This document shows positions 51,827-60,925 of a stretch of 64,000 bases of DNA, piece after piece. Both the position numbers and the translations under genes were made by a program. The stretch's first letter is position 1; each line of letters opens with the position of its first letter. Source of the stretch: Desulfocurvus sp. (lineage in GTDB: Bacteria; Desulfobacterota; Desulfovibrionia; Desulfovibrionales; Desulfovibrionaceae). The stretch covers positions 281,794 to 345,793 of the forward strand of contig JAIMKR010000001.1 in assembly GCA_020692325.1 (NCBI GenBank), read 5' to 3'. The notes beneath the pieces were generated by a model. It saw only the letters and a list, made by a program, of their open reading frames with translations. It did not search any database and was not told the origin of the DNA.

Positions 51827-52490
51827 GCTCCTCCTCCTCTTTTCGCCCGGCGAGCACGATCTCGGCCAGGGCGTTGACGACGCAGGCGGCCAACGCGGAT
51901 CCGCCCTTGCGGCCCCGGACGCCGACGTACGGGACGATGTTCTGGGCCATGAGTTCCTCCTTGGATTCCGCCGCGTTGACGAAGCCCACGGGCATTCCCA
52001 CAATGAGCGCGGGGCGGGCGCGTCCGGCGGCCACGTGCTCCAGCAGACGCAGCAGGGCCATGGGCGCGTTGCCGATGACATAGATGTCCGGCGAAAGGTC
52101 GGCCACGGCGAAGTCCACTGCGGCGCGGGCGCGGGTGCACCCCTGTTCGCGGGCCAGTTCGGCCACGGCCGGGTCGCGCATCAGGCAGCGCACACGGCAG
52201 CCCAGGGGGGTCATGCGGCGCTCGGGAATGCCGGCGTGGGCCATCTCCGTGTCCGTGACGATGAGCGCGCCACGGGCCAGCGCGGCCAATCCGGCCTCCA
52301 CTGCGCGGGGGTGGAAGCGCGTCAGTTGAAGCATCTCGAAGTCCGCCGTGGTGTGGATCATGCGCCGCACCACGGCCCACTCGGCCCCGGCGAAGGGCCT
52401 GGGCTCGGGGACCTCGGCGTCGATGATGCGCAGGGATTCGGCCTCGATGTCCGCTCCCGCCCGCGCGGCGTGCGCGACGTTCTCGTCCAT
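51786..52490 (-). CDS. cbiC: Precorrin-8X/cobalt-precorrin-8 methylmutase
   Basis: Cobalamin pathway enzyme that moves a methyl group from C-11 to C-12. The 234-residue product has the catalytic histidine H46 in RRMIHTTADFEML, then VTDTEMAHAGI, IVGMPVGFVNAAESKEEL and GVRGRKGGSALAACVVNAL. The C-terminal dozen residues, which overlap the next gene, include an odd His-Pro-rich tail. GGAGC lies before the ATG. It is the only cobalamin gene in the window. Confidence 0.93.
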   Translation of the reverse strand: MDENVAHAARAGADIEAESLRIIDAEVPEPRPFAGAEWAVVRRMIHTTADFEMLQLTRFHPRAVEAGLAALARGALIVTDTEMAHAGIPERRMTPLGCRVRCLMRDPAVAELAREQGCTRARAAVDFAVADLSPDIYVIGNAPMALLRLLEHVAAGRARPALIVGMPVGFVNAAESKEELMAQNIVPYVGVRGRKGGSALAACVVNALAEIVLAGRKEEEEHGPASDHHHPRRG

Positions 52491-52499
52491 GCCCGGCTC

Positions 52500-53126
52500 C
52501 TAAAACATATCGCGCAGAAAGTGCGGGTTGTGCGTCCGCTCCGCGTCCACGGTGGTCGTAACGCCGTGACCGGGATAGAGCGTGGTTTCGCCCGGCAGGG
52601 TGAAGATGCGCTCCCGCACGGACTTGTCCAGCGCCTCCTCCGAGCCGCCGGGAAAGTCCGTGCGCCCCACCGAGCGGCTGAAGACGAGATCGCCCACGAA
52701 GCACGCGGCGGCCTGCGGGAAATAGTAGGAGAAGCTGCCCGCCGTGTGCCCCGGCGTGGGCAGGCACACGCAGGTCAGGCCGATGAACGAGGTTTCGCCC
52801 TCGGCGAGCGGCGCGTACTCGAAGGGCGCGACCGCTGGAAAGCCGAAAACCCCGCCCTGACCGATCTCGGTGTTGAGCAGGTAGGCGTCGGCCGCCGGGG
52901 CCAGCACGGGCGCGCCCGTGGCCCGGCGCAGCGCCGCGCAGCCGCCGATGTGGTCGAAATGCATGTGCGTGATGAGGATGTGCTCCAAAGACAGCGATTC
53001 CGCCTTGAGGAAGTCCACGACCTCGGCCGGATCGCCGCCGGGATCGATCGCCAGGGCGCGCCCCCCGTGGTCCAGCACGTAGCAGTTGGTGTCGATTGGT
53101 CCGAGGGGGAACGGGGTGATGCGCAT
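52500..53126 (-). CDS. Metallo-beta-lactamase-fold hydrolase (glyoxalase II-like)
   Basis: The 208-residue product has the zinc motif HMHFDH (54-59), PTPGHTAGSFSYYF, GDLVFSRSVGRTDFPGG and LYPGHGVTTTVDAER, the pattern of YcbL-type hydroxyacylglutathione-hydrolase-like enzymes. CCGGAGG precedes the ATG at 53126; the frame extends 69 bases upstream without a ribosome site. It begins an operon with cbiC, a VOC protein and an L,D-transpeptidase. Confidence 0.9.
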   Translation of the reverse strand: MRITPFPLGPIDTNCYVLDHGGRALAIDPGGDPAEVVDFLKAESLSLEHILITHMHFDHIGGCAALRRATGAPVLAPAADAYLLNTEIGQGGVFGFPAVAPFEYAPLAEGETSFIGLTCVCLPTPGHTAGSFSYYFPQAAACFVGDLVFSRSVGRTDFPGGSEEALDKSVRERIFTLPGETTLYPGHGVTTTVDAERTHNPHFLRDMF

Positions 53127-53476
53127 GGGCCGGCCTCCGGAGGATGTTTCGGCCCAAGGGTAGCGGCGCGGCGGGGAATTGGCAAGGCGCTTCACAACCC
53201 GCGCCGGCGGATTTATCGTTGACGCGACCAGGAGGCCGCCATGACCGCCCGATTCCTTTTCTGACTCCCCCGGCGCCGACGGGTCAACCCCGCCCGATCG
53301 GCCGCGCCGGCCCGATCAATCGAATCGGCCAGATCGGCGCAACCGGTCCAACGGACCCGGCCGGCCTGACGGGGCCGATCCGCCAAGCCGGTGAAGCGCC
53401 AGGCCTTGACACGGCCGCGCTCCTGGCCCATGTGAGCGCAACCCCCGAACAACGCCAGCCTTCAAGGACCACCCTC
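53127..53476. other. Upstream region of RNA methyltransferase with GATCGG-type repeats
   Basis: No confident gene. From about 53297 to 53392 the sequence is rich in short GATCGG/CCGATC and GGCC repeats. The frame of the next gene is open across it and would read as Gly-x-x-like sequence. A seven-codon frame with a perfect ribosome site lies at 53241-53264. Confidence 0.4.
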
Positions 53477-54682
53477 ATGCCCGAAGAAACACGTCCCATC
53501 CTCGTCACCTGTCCCAAGGGCCTGCCGCCCATTCTCGCCGGAGAGCTGGCCGCCCTCGGCCTGCCCGGCCACGAGCTGGCCGCCGGCGTGCAGACGAAGG
53601 GCGGCATGGACGACTGCGTGCGCCTGAACCTGCGCCTGCGCACGGGCCACCGCGTGCTGCTGGAGCTGGCGCGCTTCCGCGCCCCGGACCCGGACGCCCT
53701 CGCGCGCGAGCTGAGCCGCATTCCCTGGGAGGACATCATCCCTGCCGACGGGCACCTCACCGTGGACGGCTCGGTCAAGAACGAGCACGTGCGCGACGCG
53801 CGCTTCGCCAACCAGAAAGTGAAGGACGCCGTGGTGGACCGCATTCTGGCCCGGCGCGGCAGGAGGCCGGACTCCGGTCCCGACCCCGTGGGCGCGGCGC
53901 TGTTCCTGCACTGGCGCGATGACGCGGCCACCATCTACCTGGACACGAGCGGCACGCCGCTGCCGCGCCGTGGCTATCGCAAGATGCCGCACAAGGCCCC
54001 GCTGCAGGAGACGCTGGCGGCCGGCATCGTGCTGGCCGCCGGGTACGGCCCGGACGCCGGGCACTTTCTCTCCCCCATGTGCGGCAGTGGCACCCTGGCC
54101 ATCGAGGCCGCCCTCGCCGCCCTGAACCGCGCGCCCGGCCTGCTGCGCCAGGACTTCGCCTTCCGGCACCTCGTCGGCTTCGACGCCGCGCGCTACGAGG
54201 AGCTGCGCCACGAGGCCGCGGCGGACGCGAAAAAGACCCTCGACGGGCGCATCATCGCCAGCGACATCGACCCCGCCGCCGTGGCCGCCGCCCGGCAGAA
54301 CGCCAGAACTGCCGGCGTGGAGGGCCACATCGAATTCGCCGTGGTCGACTTCCGCGAGAGCCCCGTGCCCGGCCCCCTGGCCGACGGAACCACGGGCGTG
54401 TGCGTGCTCAACCCCGAATACGGCGCGCGCCTGGGTGAGACCGAGCGTCTGGCCGCCGTGTACGCGGGCATCGGCGACTTCTTCAAACAGCGCCTGGCCG
54501 GCTGGCGCGGATACGTCCTCACCGGCAACCCGGAGCTGGCCAAGCGCGTCGGCCTCAGACCCCGGCGGCGCATCCCCCTGTTCAACGCCAAAATAGAATG
54601 CCGGCTGCTGGAATACGAAATGTACGCCGGTTCGCGGCGGCCCCACGCCCCCGACGCGGCGGACCACGGCGAGGCGCGTTGA
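53477..54682 (+). CDS. RNA methyltransferase, THUMP/RlmL-like
   Basis: The 401-residue protein has an N-terminal THUMP-like part (ILVTCPKGLPPILAGELAALGL) and a SAM-dependent methyltransferase domain with MCGSGTLAIEAALAALNRAPGLLR and ASDIDPAAVAAARQNA. The usual catalytic NPPYG is here N312-P-E-Y-G316, with Glu in place of the second Pro. The rRNA target is probably a guanine or adenine but cannot be fixed. The ATG at 53477 follows AAGGA. Confidence 0.87.
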   Translation: MPEETRPILVTCPKGLPPILAGELAALGLPGHELAAGVQTKGGMDDCVRLNLRLRTGHRVLLELARFRAPDPDALARELSRIPWEDIIPADGHLTVDGSVKNEHVRDARFANQKVKDAVVDRILARRGRRPDSGPDPVGAALFLHWRDDAATIYLDTSGTPLPRRGYRKMPHKAPLQETLAAGIVLAAGYGPDAGHFLSPMCGSGTLAIEAALAALNRAPGLLRQDFAFRHLVGFDAARYEELRHEAAADAKKTLDGRIIASDIDPAAVAAARQNARTAGVEGHIEFAVVDFRESPVPGPLADGTTGVCVLNPEYGARLGETERLAAVYAGIGDFFKQRLAGWRGYVLTGNPELAKRVGLRPRRRIPLFNAKIECRLLEYEMYAGSRRPHAPDAADHGEAR

Positions 54683-54761
54683 CAGGCCTGGGCCGGCGGC
54701 GGTATTTTCAGGGAACATCGCGGCGGAGGCCGCGCGCCTTCGCGGAGGGGGACCGGCGGAC

Positions 54762-55535
54762 ATGTCCATACGCGCGCTCATCGTGGACGACGAGGCCCCG
54801 GCCAGGGACGAACTGCTCTACCTGCTGCAGGCGCATTCCGACGTGGAGGCCCTGCAGGCGGACAGCGCCGAGGCGGCCCTCACTATCATAGCCAGGGGCG
54901 GAGTGGACCTCGTGTTCCAGGACATCCAGATGCCCGGGAGTGACGGCTTCCAGGTGCTGGCCGGCGCGCACGAAATGGACCGCCCACCGGTGTTCGTCTT
55001 CGTCACCGCCTTCGACTCCCACGCCATCCGCGCCTTCGAGGAAAACGCGGCGGACTATTTGCTCAAGCCCGTTTCCCCGGACCGGCTGGCCAAGAGCCTG
55101 GACCGCGTGCGCGGGCTGCTGTCCGCTCCTCCCCGGCCGGAACTGGACGGCGCGCTGGCCCGGCTGCTGGCGGCGGGAACCGGCGGCAGGCCGCTGAGCA
55201 GGATGGCCGTGGAACAGGGCGGCCGCATCAGGCTCATCCACACGGCCGACATCGTGCTCATCGAGGCCGAGGAAAAACGTGTGCTCGCCGTCACCGAAAC
55301 CGAACGGCTGGTCTGCCACGGCATTCCGACCCTGGCCAAGGCGGCGGATCGGCTGGCCGGGTTGCCCTTTTTCCAGGCAAACCGCGCCCAGCTCGTCAAC
55401 CTGGAGCGCATCGCCGAGTTCACGCCCTGGTTCGGCGGCCGGTACTGCGTGGTCATGGCCGACCCCGCCCGCACCGAGGTGACTGTGAGCCGCAACCGAG
55501 CCCGCGCCTTCAAGAAAAATCTGGGCATCCTATGA
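54762..55535 (+). CDS. LytTR response regulator (BtsR/YehT-like)
   Basis: The 257-residue product has a receiver domain (VDDEAPARDELLYLL; phospho-acceptor D54 in FQDIQMPGSDGF; ADYLLKPVSP) and a C-terminal LytTR DNA-binding domain (IRLIHTADIVLIEAEEKRV; FQANRAQLVNLERIAEFTPW). The stop codon overlaps the start of the kinase gene by ATGA. Next to a CstA-family carrier it resembles pyruvate-responsive BtsR. Confidence 0.92.
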   Translation: MSIRALIVDDEAPARDELLYLLQAHSDVEALQADSAEAALTIIARGGVDLVFQDIQMPGSDGFQVLAGAHEMDRPPVFVFVTAFDSHAIRAFEENAADYLLKPVSPDRLAKSLDRVRGLLSAPPRPELDGALARLLAAGTGGRPLSRMAVEQGGRIRLIHTADIVLIEAEEKRVLAVTETERLVCHGIPTLAKAADRLAGLPFFQANRAQLVNLERIAEFTPWFGGRYCVVMADPARTEVTVSRNRARAFKKNLGIL

Positions 55536-57244
55536 ACGACTTCTTCAACCCGCAGGTCCCGGCGCTCTTCCTCAACCTCTCGCAACGCTTCGGCCTGCTG
55601 CTGGCCGGCGGCTTCGCCATCACGACGGTGACGAGCATCGACAAGCTGGGCCCCGGGCGCGACAGGCCCCTGTGGGCCACCATCCTGCTCATCGTCATGT
55701 TCGGCGTGTTCGGCATTCTCGGCACGTATTCCGGCAACGTGGTCTTCCAGTCCTTCGCCAACCTGCGCGGCATGGTGGTCATCACGGCCGGGCTGTTCGG
55801 CGGACCGGCGGTGGGCATCGGCTCGGCGCTCATCGCCGCCGGGCACCGCTACCTCATGGACATCGGCGGATTTTCCGCCCTGCCCTGTGCCCTGGGCACC
55901 CTCATCGAGGGCGTCATGGCGGGCGTGGTCTCCCGGCGCGCGCACGGCGACCCCCTGGACTGGCGGCTGGCCTTCCTGCTGTGCCTGGGCGGGGAGATAC
56001 TGCATCAGATTCTGGTGCTCACGCTCGCCAAGCCCTTTCCCATGGCCGTGGCCGTGGTTCAGGTCATCGCCCTGCCGATGATCGTCTTCAACTCCATCGG
56101 CGCGGCGCTGCTGGTGCAGGCGCTGAACATGCAGAAGAGCTACCGCGAGGCCAAGGACCGCGATCTGGCCCGGCAGATCCTCTCCATCGCCAATCAGACG
56201 CTGGCGCACCTGCGCGCCGGGCTCACCCCAGGCTCCGCCCGGGCCACCGCCGCCATCATCATGCGCGAAACGCGCATCCCCGCGGTGGCCGTGACCAGCG
56301 GCAAAACCATCCTGGCCCACCTGGGCGCCGGGGAGGACCACCACATGCCCGGCGGCGCGGTGCGCACCCTGGCCACGCACCGGGTCTTCCAGACCGGGGA
56401 GCCACTCTTCGTGCGCGAGAAACGCGAAATCTGCTGCGACGCCCCCAGCTGTCCGCTCACCCAGGCCATCATCGTGCCCCTGCGCAAGGGCGACGCCATC
56501 CAGGGCTGCCTGAAGTTCTACGGCACCCGCCGCCACCCCCTGGACGAGACGCTCTTCGCCCTGGCCAAGGGGCTGGCCGACCTCTTCGCCACCCAGCTGG
56601 AGCTGGAGAACATCGGCATCAAGAACCAGCTGCTGGCCCACGCGGAAATCCGCCGTCTGCAGGCGCAGATCAACCCGCACTTCCTGTTCAACTCGCTCAA
56701 CACCATCGCCAGCTTCTGCCGCACAGCTCCCGCCCAGGCGCGGGAGCTCATCCTCGACCTCTCGCGCTACATGCGCCGCAACCTCGACTCCAGCCGGGGG
56801 CTCATCAAGCTCTCCGAGGAAATCGGCCAGACCAACGCCTACCTGGCCATCGAGCGGGCGCGGTTCGGAGGGCGCGTCCACGCCGAGATCGAACTCGGAC
56901 CCGGCGCGGAGGAGTGCGTCACCCCGCCGCTCATCATCCAGCCGCTGGTGGAAAACGCCGTGCGCCACGGCATTCTCCAGAAGCCCGAGGGCGGCGTCGT
57001 CCAACTGCGCGCCCGCCGCGAGGACGGCCACCTGCTCGTGGAGGTGCGCGACGACGGCGTGGGCATGAAGCCGGATCAGGTGGACGCCATCACCGCCGCT
57101 GTGGAGCTGGAATCCCTCACCGAGGGCATCGGCGCGCGCAACTCCAACCAGCGTCTCATGCAGATTTACGGTCCGACCTACGGCATGGTGGTCGAAAGCG
57201 CCCCGGGCCAGGGCACCCGCATCAGCCTGCGCATTCCCCAATAG
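55532..57244 (+). CDS. LytS-type sensor histidine kinase (BtsS-like)
   Basis: The 570-residue membrane kinase has an N-terminal multi-spanning 5TM-LYT region (about 1-200), a GAF-like middle part (about 225-360) and the phospho-accepting H383 in INPHFLFNSLNTI. The C-terminal ATPase domain has IIQPLVENAVRHGI, EVRDDGVGM and GIGARNSNQRLMQIYG. Its BtsS-type relative senses pyruvate in E. coli. It is translationally coupled to the regulator gene and sits 209 bases upstream of cstA. Confidence 0.92.
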   Translation: MNDFFNPQVPALFLNLSQRFGLLLAGGFAITTVTSIDKLGPGRDRPLWATILLIVMFGVFGILGTYSGNVVFQSFANLRGMVVITAGLFGGPAVGIGSALIAAGHRYLMDIGGFSALPCALGTLIEGVMAGVVSRRAHGDPLDWRLAFLLCLGGEILHQILVLTLAKPFPMAVAVVQVIALPMIVFNSIGAALLVQALNMQKSYREAKDRDLARQILSIANQTLAHLRAGLTPGSARATAAIIMRETRIPAVAVTSGKTILAHLGAGEDHHMPGGAVRTLATHRVFQTGEPLFVREKREICCDAPSCPLTQAIIVPLRKGDAIQGCLKFYGTRRHPLDETLFALAKGLADLFATQLELENIGIKNQLLAHAEIRRLQAQINPHFLFNSLNTIASFCRTAPAQARELILDLSRYMRRNLDSSRGLIKLSEEIGQTNAYLAIERARFGGRVHAEIELGPGAEECVTPPLIIQPLVENAVRHGILQKPEGGVVQLRARREDGHLLVEVRDDGVGMKPDQVDAITAAVELESLTEGIGARNSNQRLMQIYGPTYGMVVESAPGQGTRISLRIPQ

Positions 57245-57388
57245 CCGGGCTCCCCCTTCCCCACCGCCATTCGGCCAGCGCCGCGTCCCCATCCGGCTCC
57301 GCGATACGCACCAACACGTGGCCCCGGTTCCTTCAGACCGGCATCGTGCCGTTTCATCCTCCTGAAACGCCTTTTCGCTCCCGGGGCA

Positions 57389-57403
57389 TTGCCCTGAGGG
57401 CAA
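57389..57403. promoter_or_regulatory. Palindrome in cstA upstream region
   Basis: TTGCCC-TGA-GGGCAA is a perfect inverted repeat about 50 bases upstream of the cstA start; it overlaps a possible -35 (TTGCCC) with AATATG 18 bases on. It could be an operator, but LytTR regulators often bind direct repeats, so the link is uncertain. Confidence 0.3.
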
Positions 57404-57453
57404 AGGAGAGCGAATATGCTGTCAAGGTTTCCCAACCGTAAGGAGGGCAAGGG

Positions 57454-59262
57454 ATGAACGCTGCGACACTGGTTTTCGTCTCCCTGTGCGTGTTCGCCAT
57501 AGCGTACAGGGTCTACGGGCTGTTCCTGGCCAACAAAGTGCTCGAACTCTCCGCCACGCGCGTGACGCCGGCCGTCAAAATGGCGGACGGCCGCGACTAC
57601 GTGAAGACCAACAAGTTCGTGCTGTTCGGCCACCACTTCGCGGCCATCGCGGCGGCCGGTCCGCTGCTGGGGCCGGTGCTGGCCGCGCAATACGGCTACA
57701 TGCCCGGCGCGCTGTGGATCATCGTCGGCTGCGTGCTGGCCGGGGCCGTGCACGACATGGTCGTGCTCTTCGCCTCGGTGCGGCACAAGGGCCACAGCCT
57801 GGGCAAGATCGCCGATTCCGAAATCGGCAAGGTGACGGGCCACGTGGCCTCGTGGGCGGTGCTGTTCATCCTCATCCTCACGCTGGCGGGACTTTCCATC
57901 GCCGTGGTGAACGCCATGGCCGAGAGCGCCTGGGGCACCTTCACCGTGTTCGCCACCATTCCCATCGCCCTGCTCATGGGCGTGTACCTGCACATCTGGC
58001 GTGACGGCGACGTCACCGGCGCGTCCATCATCGGCGTGGTGCTGCTGTTCCTGGCCATCCTCGCCGGACCTTACGTGGTGGCCAGCCCCACCCTCGGGCC
58101 CCTGTTCAACCTGAGCAAGAAGACCATCGCGCTGACCATCCCGGTTTACGGCTTCGTCGCCTCGGTGCTGCCGGTGTGGCTGCTCCTGTGCCCGCGCGAC
58201 TACCTTTCCACCTATCTGAAGGTGGGCACCATCGTCATGCTCACGGCGGGCATCTTCCTGGTGCACCCCAACATGCAGATGCCGGCCTTCAGCCAGTTCC
58301 TGGCCGGCGGCCCGGTCATTCCCGGCCCGGTGTTCCCGTTCATCTTCATCACCATCGCCTGCGGGGCGCTCTCCGGCTTCCACGCCATCATCGGCACGGG
58401 CACCACGCCCAAGATGATCGGCAACGAGCGTGACATACTCTTCGTGGGGTACGGCGCCATGCTGGTCGAGGGCTTCGTGGCCATCATGGCCCTGGTGGCC
58501 GCCTGCACGCTGGTGCCGGCCGACTACTTCGCCATCAACGCCGCCCCGGCCGCCTTCGAGAAGCTGGGGATGCACGTGCAGGATCTGCCCATGCTGGCAG
58601 CGGAAGTGCAGGAGAAGATTCAGGGCCGTCCCGGCGGCGCGGTGAGCCTGGCCGTCGGCATGGCGCACATCTTCGGCCGCGTTCCCTTCATGCAGCATCT
58701 CATGGGCTACTGGTACCACTTCGCCATCATGTTCGAGGCCGTGTTCATCCTCACCGCCGTCGACACCGGGACCCGCGTGGGCCGCTTCTTCCTGCAGGAG
58801 ATGATCGGCGCAGTGATTCCCAAGTTCGACGACAAGCGTTGGTGGCCGGGCGTGCTCTCCACCAGCGCCCTGTTCACCGCCACCTGGGGCTACCTGGTCT
58901 ACACGGGCGACATCTCCACCATCTGGCCCCTGTTCGGCATGAGCAACCAGCTGCTGGCCTCCTGCGCGCTGATCATCGGCACCACCATGATCATCCGCCT
59001 GAACAAGGCCCGCTACGCCTGGCTCACGGCCATTCCCGGCGTCGCCATGGCCTTCATCACCATGTACGCGGGGTATCTGAACATCTTCAACAACTACCTG
59101 CCCGGCGGCAAGTATCTGCTGGCCTTCCTGGGCGGACTGGTCATGGTCCTCATGGTCTTCGTGTTCATCGGCGCCATCCGTCGCTGGATGGAGCTGCTCG
59201 CCATCAAGACGACCCTCAAGGACGAGTACGGCGAGACCGTGGTCGCCCTCGCCGAGGAGTAG
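57454..59262 (+). CDS. cstA: CstA-family carbon-starvation/pyruvate transporter
   Basis: Inner-membrane carrier of 602 residues with more than a dozen hydrophobic spans. Family blocks include NKFVLFGHHFAAIAAAGPLLGP, GALWIIVGCVLAGAVHDM, SGFHAIIGTGTTPKMIGNE and FGMSNQLLASCALIIGTTM. CstA and BtsT import peptides or pyruvate. The adjacent LytTR/LytS pair supports pyruvate uptake here, an important intermediate of lactate oxidation. AAGGAGG precedes the ATG. Confidence 0.92.
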   Translation: MNAATLVFVSLCVFAIAYRVYGLFLANKVLELSATRVTPAVKMADGRDYVKTNKFVLFGHHFAAIAAAGPLLGPVLAAQYGYMPGALWIIVGCVLAGAVHDMVVLFASVRHKGHSLGKIADSEIGKVTGHVASWAVLFILILTLAGLSIAVVNAMAESAWGTFTVFATIPIALLMGVYLHIWRDGDVTGASIIGVVLLFLAILAGPYVVASPTLGPLFNLSKKTIALTIPVYGFVASVLPVWLLLCPRDYLSTYLKVGTIVMLTAGIFLVHPNMQMPAFSQFLAGGPVIPGPVFPFIFITIACGALSGFHAIIGTGTTPKMIGNERDILFVGYGAMLVEGFVAIMALVAACTLVPADYFAINAAPAAFEKLGMHVQDLPMLAAEVQEKIQGRPGGAVSLAVGMAHIFGRVPFMQHLMGYWYHFAIMFEAVFILTAVDTGTRVGRFFLQEMIGAVIPKFDDKRWWPGVLSTSALFTATWGYLVYTGDISTIWPLFGMSNQLLASCALIIGTTMIIRLNKARYAWLTAIPGVAMAFITMYAGYLNIFNNYLPGGKYLLAFLGGLVMVLMVFVFIGAIRRWMELLAIKTTLKDEYGETVVALAEE

Positions 59263-59290
59263 GACAACGCGAAACGCCGCATGGCGGCGG

Positions 59291-59319
59291 AGCCCCCGGG
59301 AGACCGGGGGCTTTTTTTT
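59291..59319 (+). terminator. Rho-independent terminator after cstA
   Basis: AGCCCCCGG-GAGA-CCGGGGGCT, a perfect 9-bp stem, followed by a run of T residues to 59319. Confidence 0.92.
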
Positions 59320-59394
59320 CGCCGAACGCCCGGCGCATCTACTCTTTGACCCGCGCCCCGCAACGCGGTATGGAGCGTCCAACGGAGGATCGCC

Positions 59395-59679
59395 ATGACC
59401 AACGCCATCGTGCTCATGCACGTCCAGCCCACCGCCATCAACGTGGTGGCTCAGAAACTCGTCGCCATCGACGGCATCAGCGAAGTCCACTCCGTGGGCG
59501 GGCGCTACGACCTCGTGGCCATCATCCGCGCGCGCGACAACGACGACCTGGCCTCCATCGTCACGGAAAAGATGCTGCTCGTTCAGGGCATCACCGGCAC
59601 GGAAACCCTCATCTCGTACCGCGTCATCTCCAGCTACGACCTTGAAAGCACATTCTCCCTCGGTGGCGAGCGTCCGTAG
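59395..59679 (+). CDS. Lrp/AsnC ligand-binding (RAM) single-domain protein
   Basis: The 94-residue product is a stand-alone RAM/AsnC effector-binding domain without the DNA-binding part (MTNAIVLMHVQPTAINVVAQ; VHSVGGRYDLVAIIRARDND). Such proteins may bind amino acids and pair with full Lrp proteins. GGAGG precedes the ATG. It overlaps the start of the next gene. Confidence 0.85.
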   Translation: MTNAIVLMHVQPTAINVVAQKLVAIDGISEVHSVGGRYDLVAIIRARDNDDLASIVTEKMLLVQGITGTETLISYRVISSYDLESTFSLGGERP

Positions 59680-60913
59680 CTCCCGCCCCGGGCGGACGCT
59701 TCTGCGCACGCTGCCCACGGCGGCGCTGCTCTTCGCGCTCGCCGTCGTCCAGGGCTGCGCCCTGCATCCCCAACAGCCCACGCCGGAACTGCGGCGCATG
59801 GCCGGGCAGATGCTTCTCATCGGCTTCCGGGGAACCGAGCCCCTCGTCGAATCGGCCGACGGCCAGTCCACCGCCCCCTTGCCCATCCTCACGGAGATTC
59901 CCCGGGAAAACCTCGGCGGTGTCATTCTCTTCGACCGCGACATGAAACGCGGCGCGGGCCGCAACATCGAGAACCCGCAACAGCTCAAGCGCCTCACAGA
60001 CGCCATGGCGCGCATGGCGGCCATCACGAACATGCCGCCGCTGTTCATCGCCGTGGACCAGGAAGGCGGCAAGGTGCGGCGGCTCAAGCCGTCCAACGGT
60101 TTTCCCGCCACGCCGGCGGCGGCCGACCTTTGCCCCGACGACGGCGACACGCGCCCAGCTCTGGCGGCCGGCGAGACCACGGGCCGCATGTTGCGCGAGG
60201 CCGGCGTCAACCTGGACTTCGCCCCCGTGTGCGACGTGAACGTCAACCCGAAAAATCCCGTCATCGGCGGCCTGGGCCGCAGCTTCTCCGCAGATCCGGT
60301 CCGCGCTGGGGAATGCGCCTCCGCCTTCGCCCTGGGGCTGAAGGGCCAGGGCGTGCTCGCCGTCGCCAAGCATTTCCCCGGCCACGGTTCCAGCGCGGCG
60401 GACAGCCACCTCGGCTTCACCGACGTGACCGACACCTGGACCGAGGCCGAGCTGACGCCCTTCAAAACGCTCATGGACCGCCGCCTCGCCGACATGGTCA
60501 TGACCGCCCACGTGTTCGACGCGAAGCTCGACCCGCGCGATCCGGCCTCGCTCTCGCGGCCGGTCACCACCGGGCTGCTGCGCGGACGGCTGGGATACGA
60601 CGGCGTGGTGGTGACGGACGACCTGCAAATGCGCGCGGTGACGAGCCGCTACGGCTTCAAGGAGGCGCTCGGCCGGGCCGTGAACGCCGGCGCGGACGTC
60701 TTGCTCATTGGCGACAACCTGGAATACGATGCGCAAATCGGCCGCAAGACCCTCGACGCCCTCATGGAGCTGGTGGCCGAGGGCGTGGTGCCGGCGGAGC
60801 GCATCCGTGAATCGTACGCGCGCATAATGGAGTTGAAGCAAAGGGGAATCGCCGGGGCGGGCGCCCTTGATGAGCCAACGGCGGCCGCGCCCCAGGGCCG
60901 CGCCGACAAGTAA
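59663..60913 (+). CDS. Beta-N-acetylhexosaminidase, NagZ-like GH3 lipoprotein
   Basis: The 416-residue protein cleaves N-acetylglucosaminides, probably in cell-wall turnover. The GH3 motif KHFPGHGSSAADSHLGF contains the His-Asp acid/base pair, and VVTDDLQM carries the catalytic Asp; VDQEGGKVRRL is also conserved. The N terminus has a lipoprotein-type signal (ALLFALAVVQGC), so it is probably anchored in the envelope, unlike cytoplasmic NagZ. A GTG at 59663 is chosen; a TTG at 59642 is possible. Neither start has a good ribosome site, implying coupling to the RAM gene. Confidence 0.87.
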   Translation: MASVRSSRPGRTLLRTLPTAALLFALAVVQGCALHPQQPTPELRRMAGQMLLIGFRGTEPLVESADGQSTAPLPILTEIPRENLGGVILFDRDMKRGAGRNIENPQQLKRLTDAMARMAAITNMPPLFIAVDQEGGKVRRLKPSNGFPATPAAADLCPDDGDTRPALAAGETTGRMLREAGVNLDFAPVCDVNVNPKNPVIGGLGRSFSADPVRAGECASAFALGLKGQGVLAVAKHFPGHGSSAADSHLGFTDVTDTWTEAELTPFKTLMDRRLADMVMTAHVFDAKLDPRDPASLSRPVTTGLLRGRLGYDGVVVTDDLQMRAVTSRYGFKEALGRAVNAGADVLLIGDNLEYDAQIGRKTLDALMELVAEGVVPAERIRESYARIMELKQRGIAGAGALDEPTAAAPQGRADK

Positions 60914-60925
60914 AGAGGAGTCGCA

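Noticed and set aside
53241-53264. Seven-codon frame with a perfect ribosome site upstream of the RNA methyltransferase
   Set aside because: Too short to support as a gene; kept only as a remark in the leader-region finding.
57178-60570. 1130-codon minus-strand frame opposite cstA and nagZ
   Set aside because: Shadow frame; opposite strand encodes recognisable CstA, RAM and NagZ proteins, and the frame has no domain or ribosome site.
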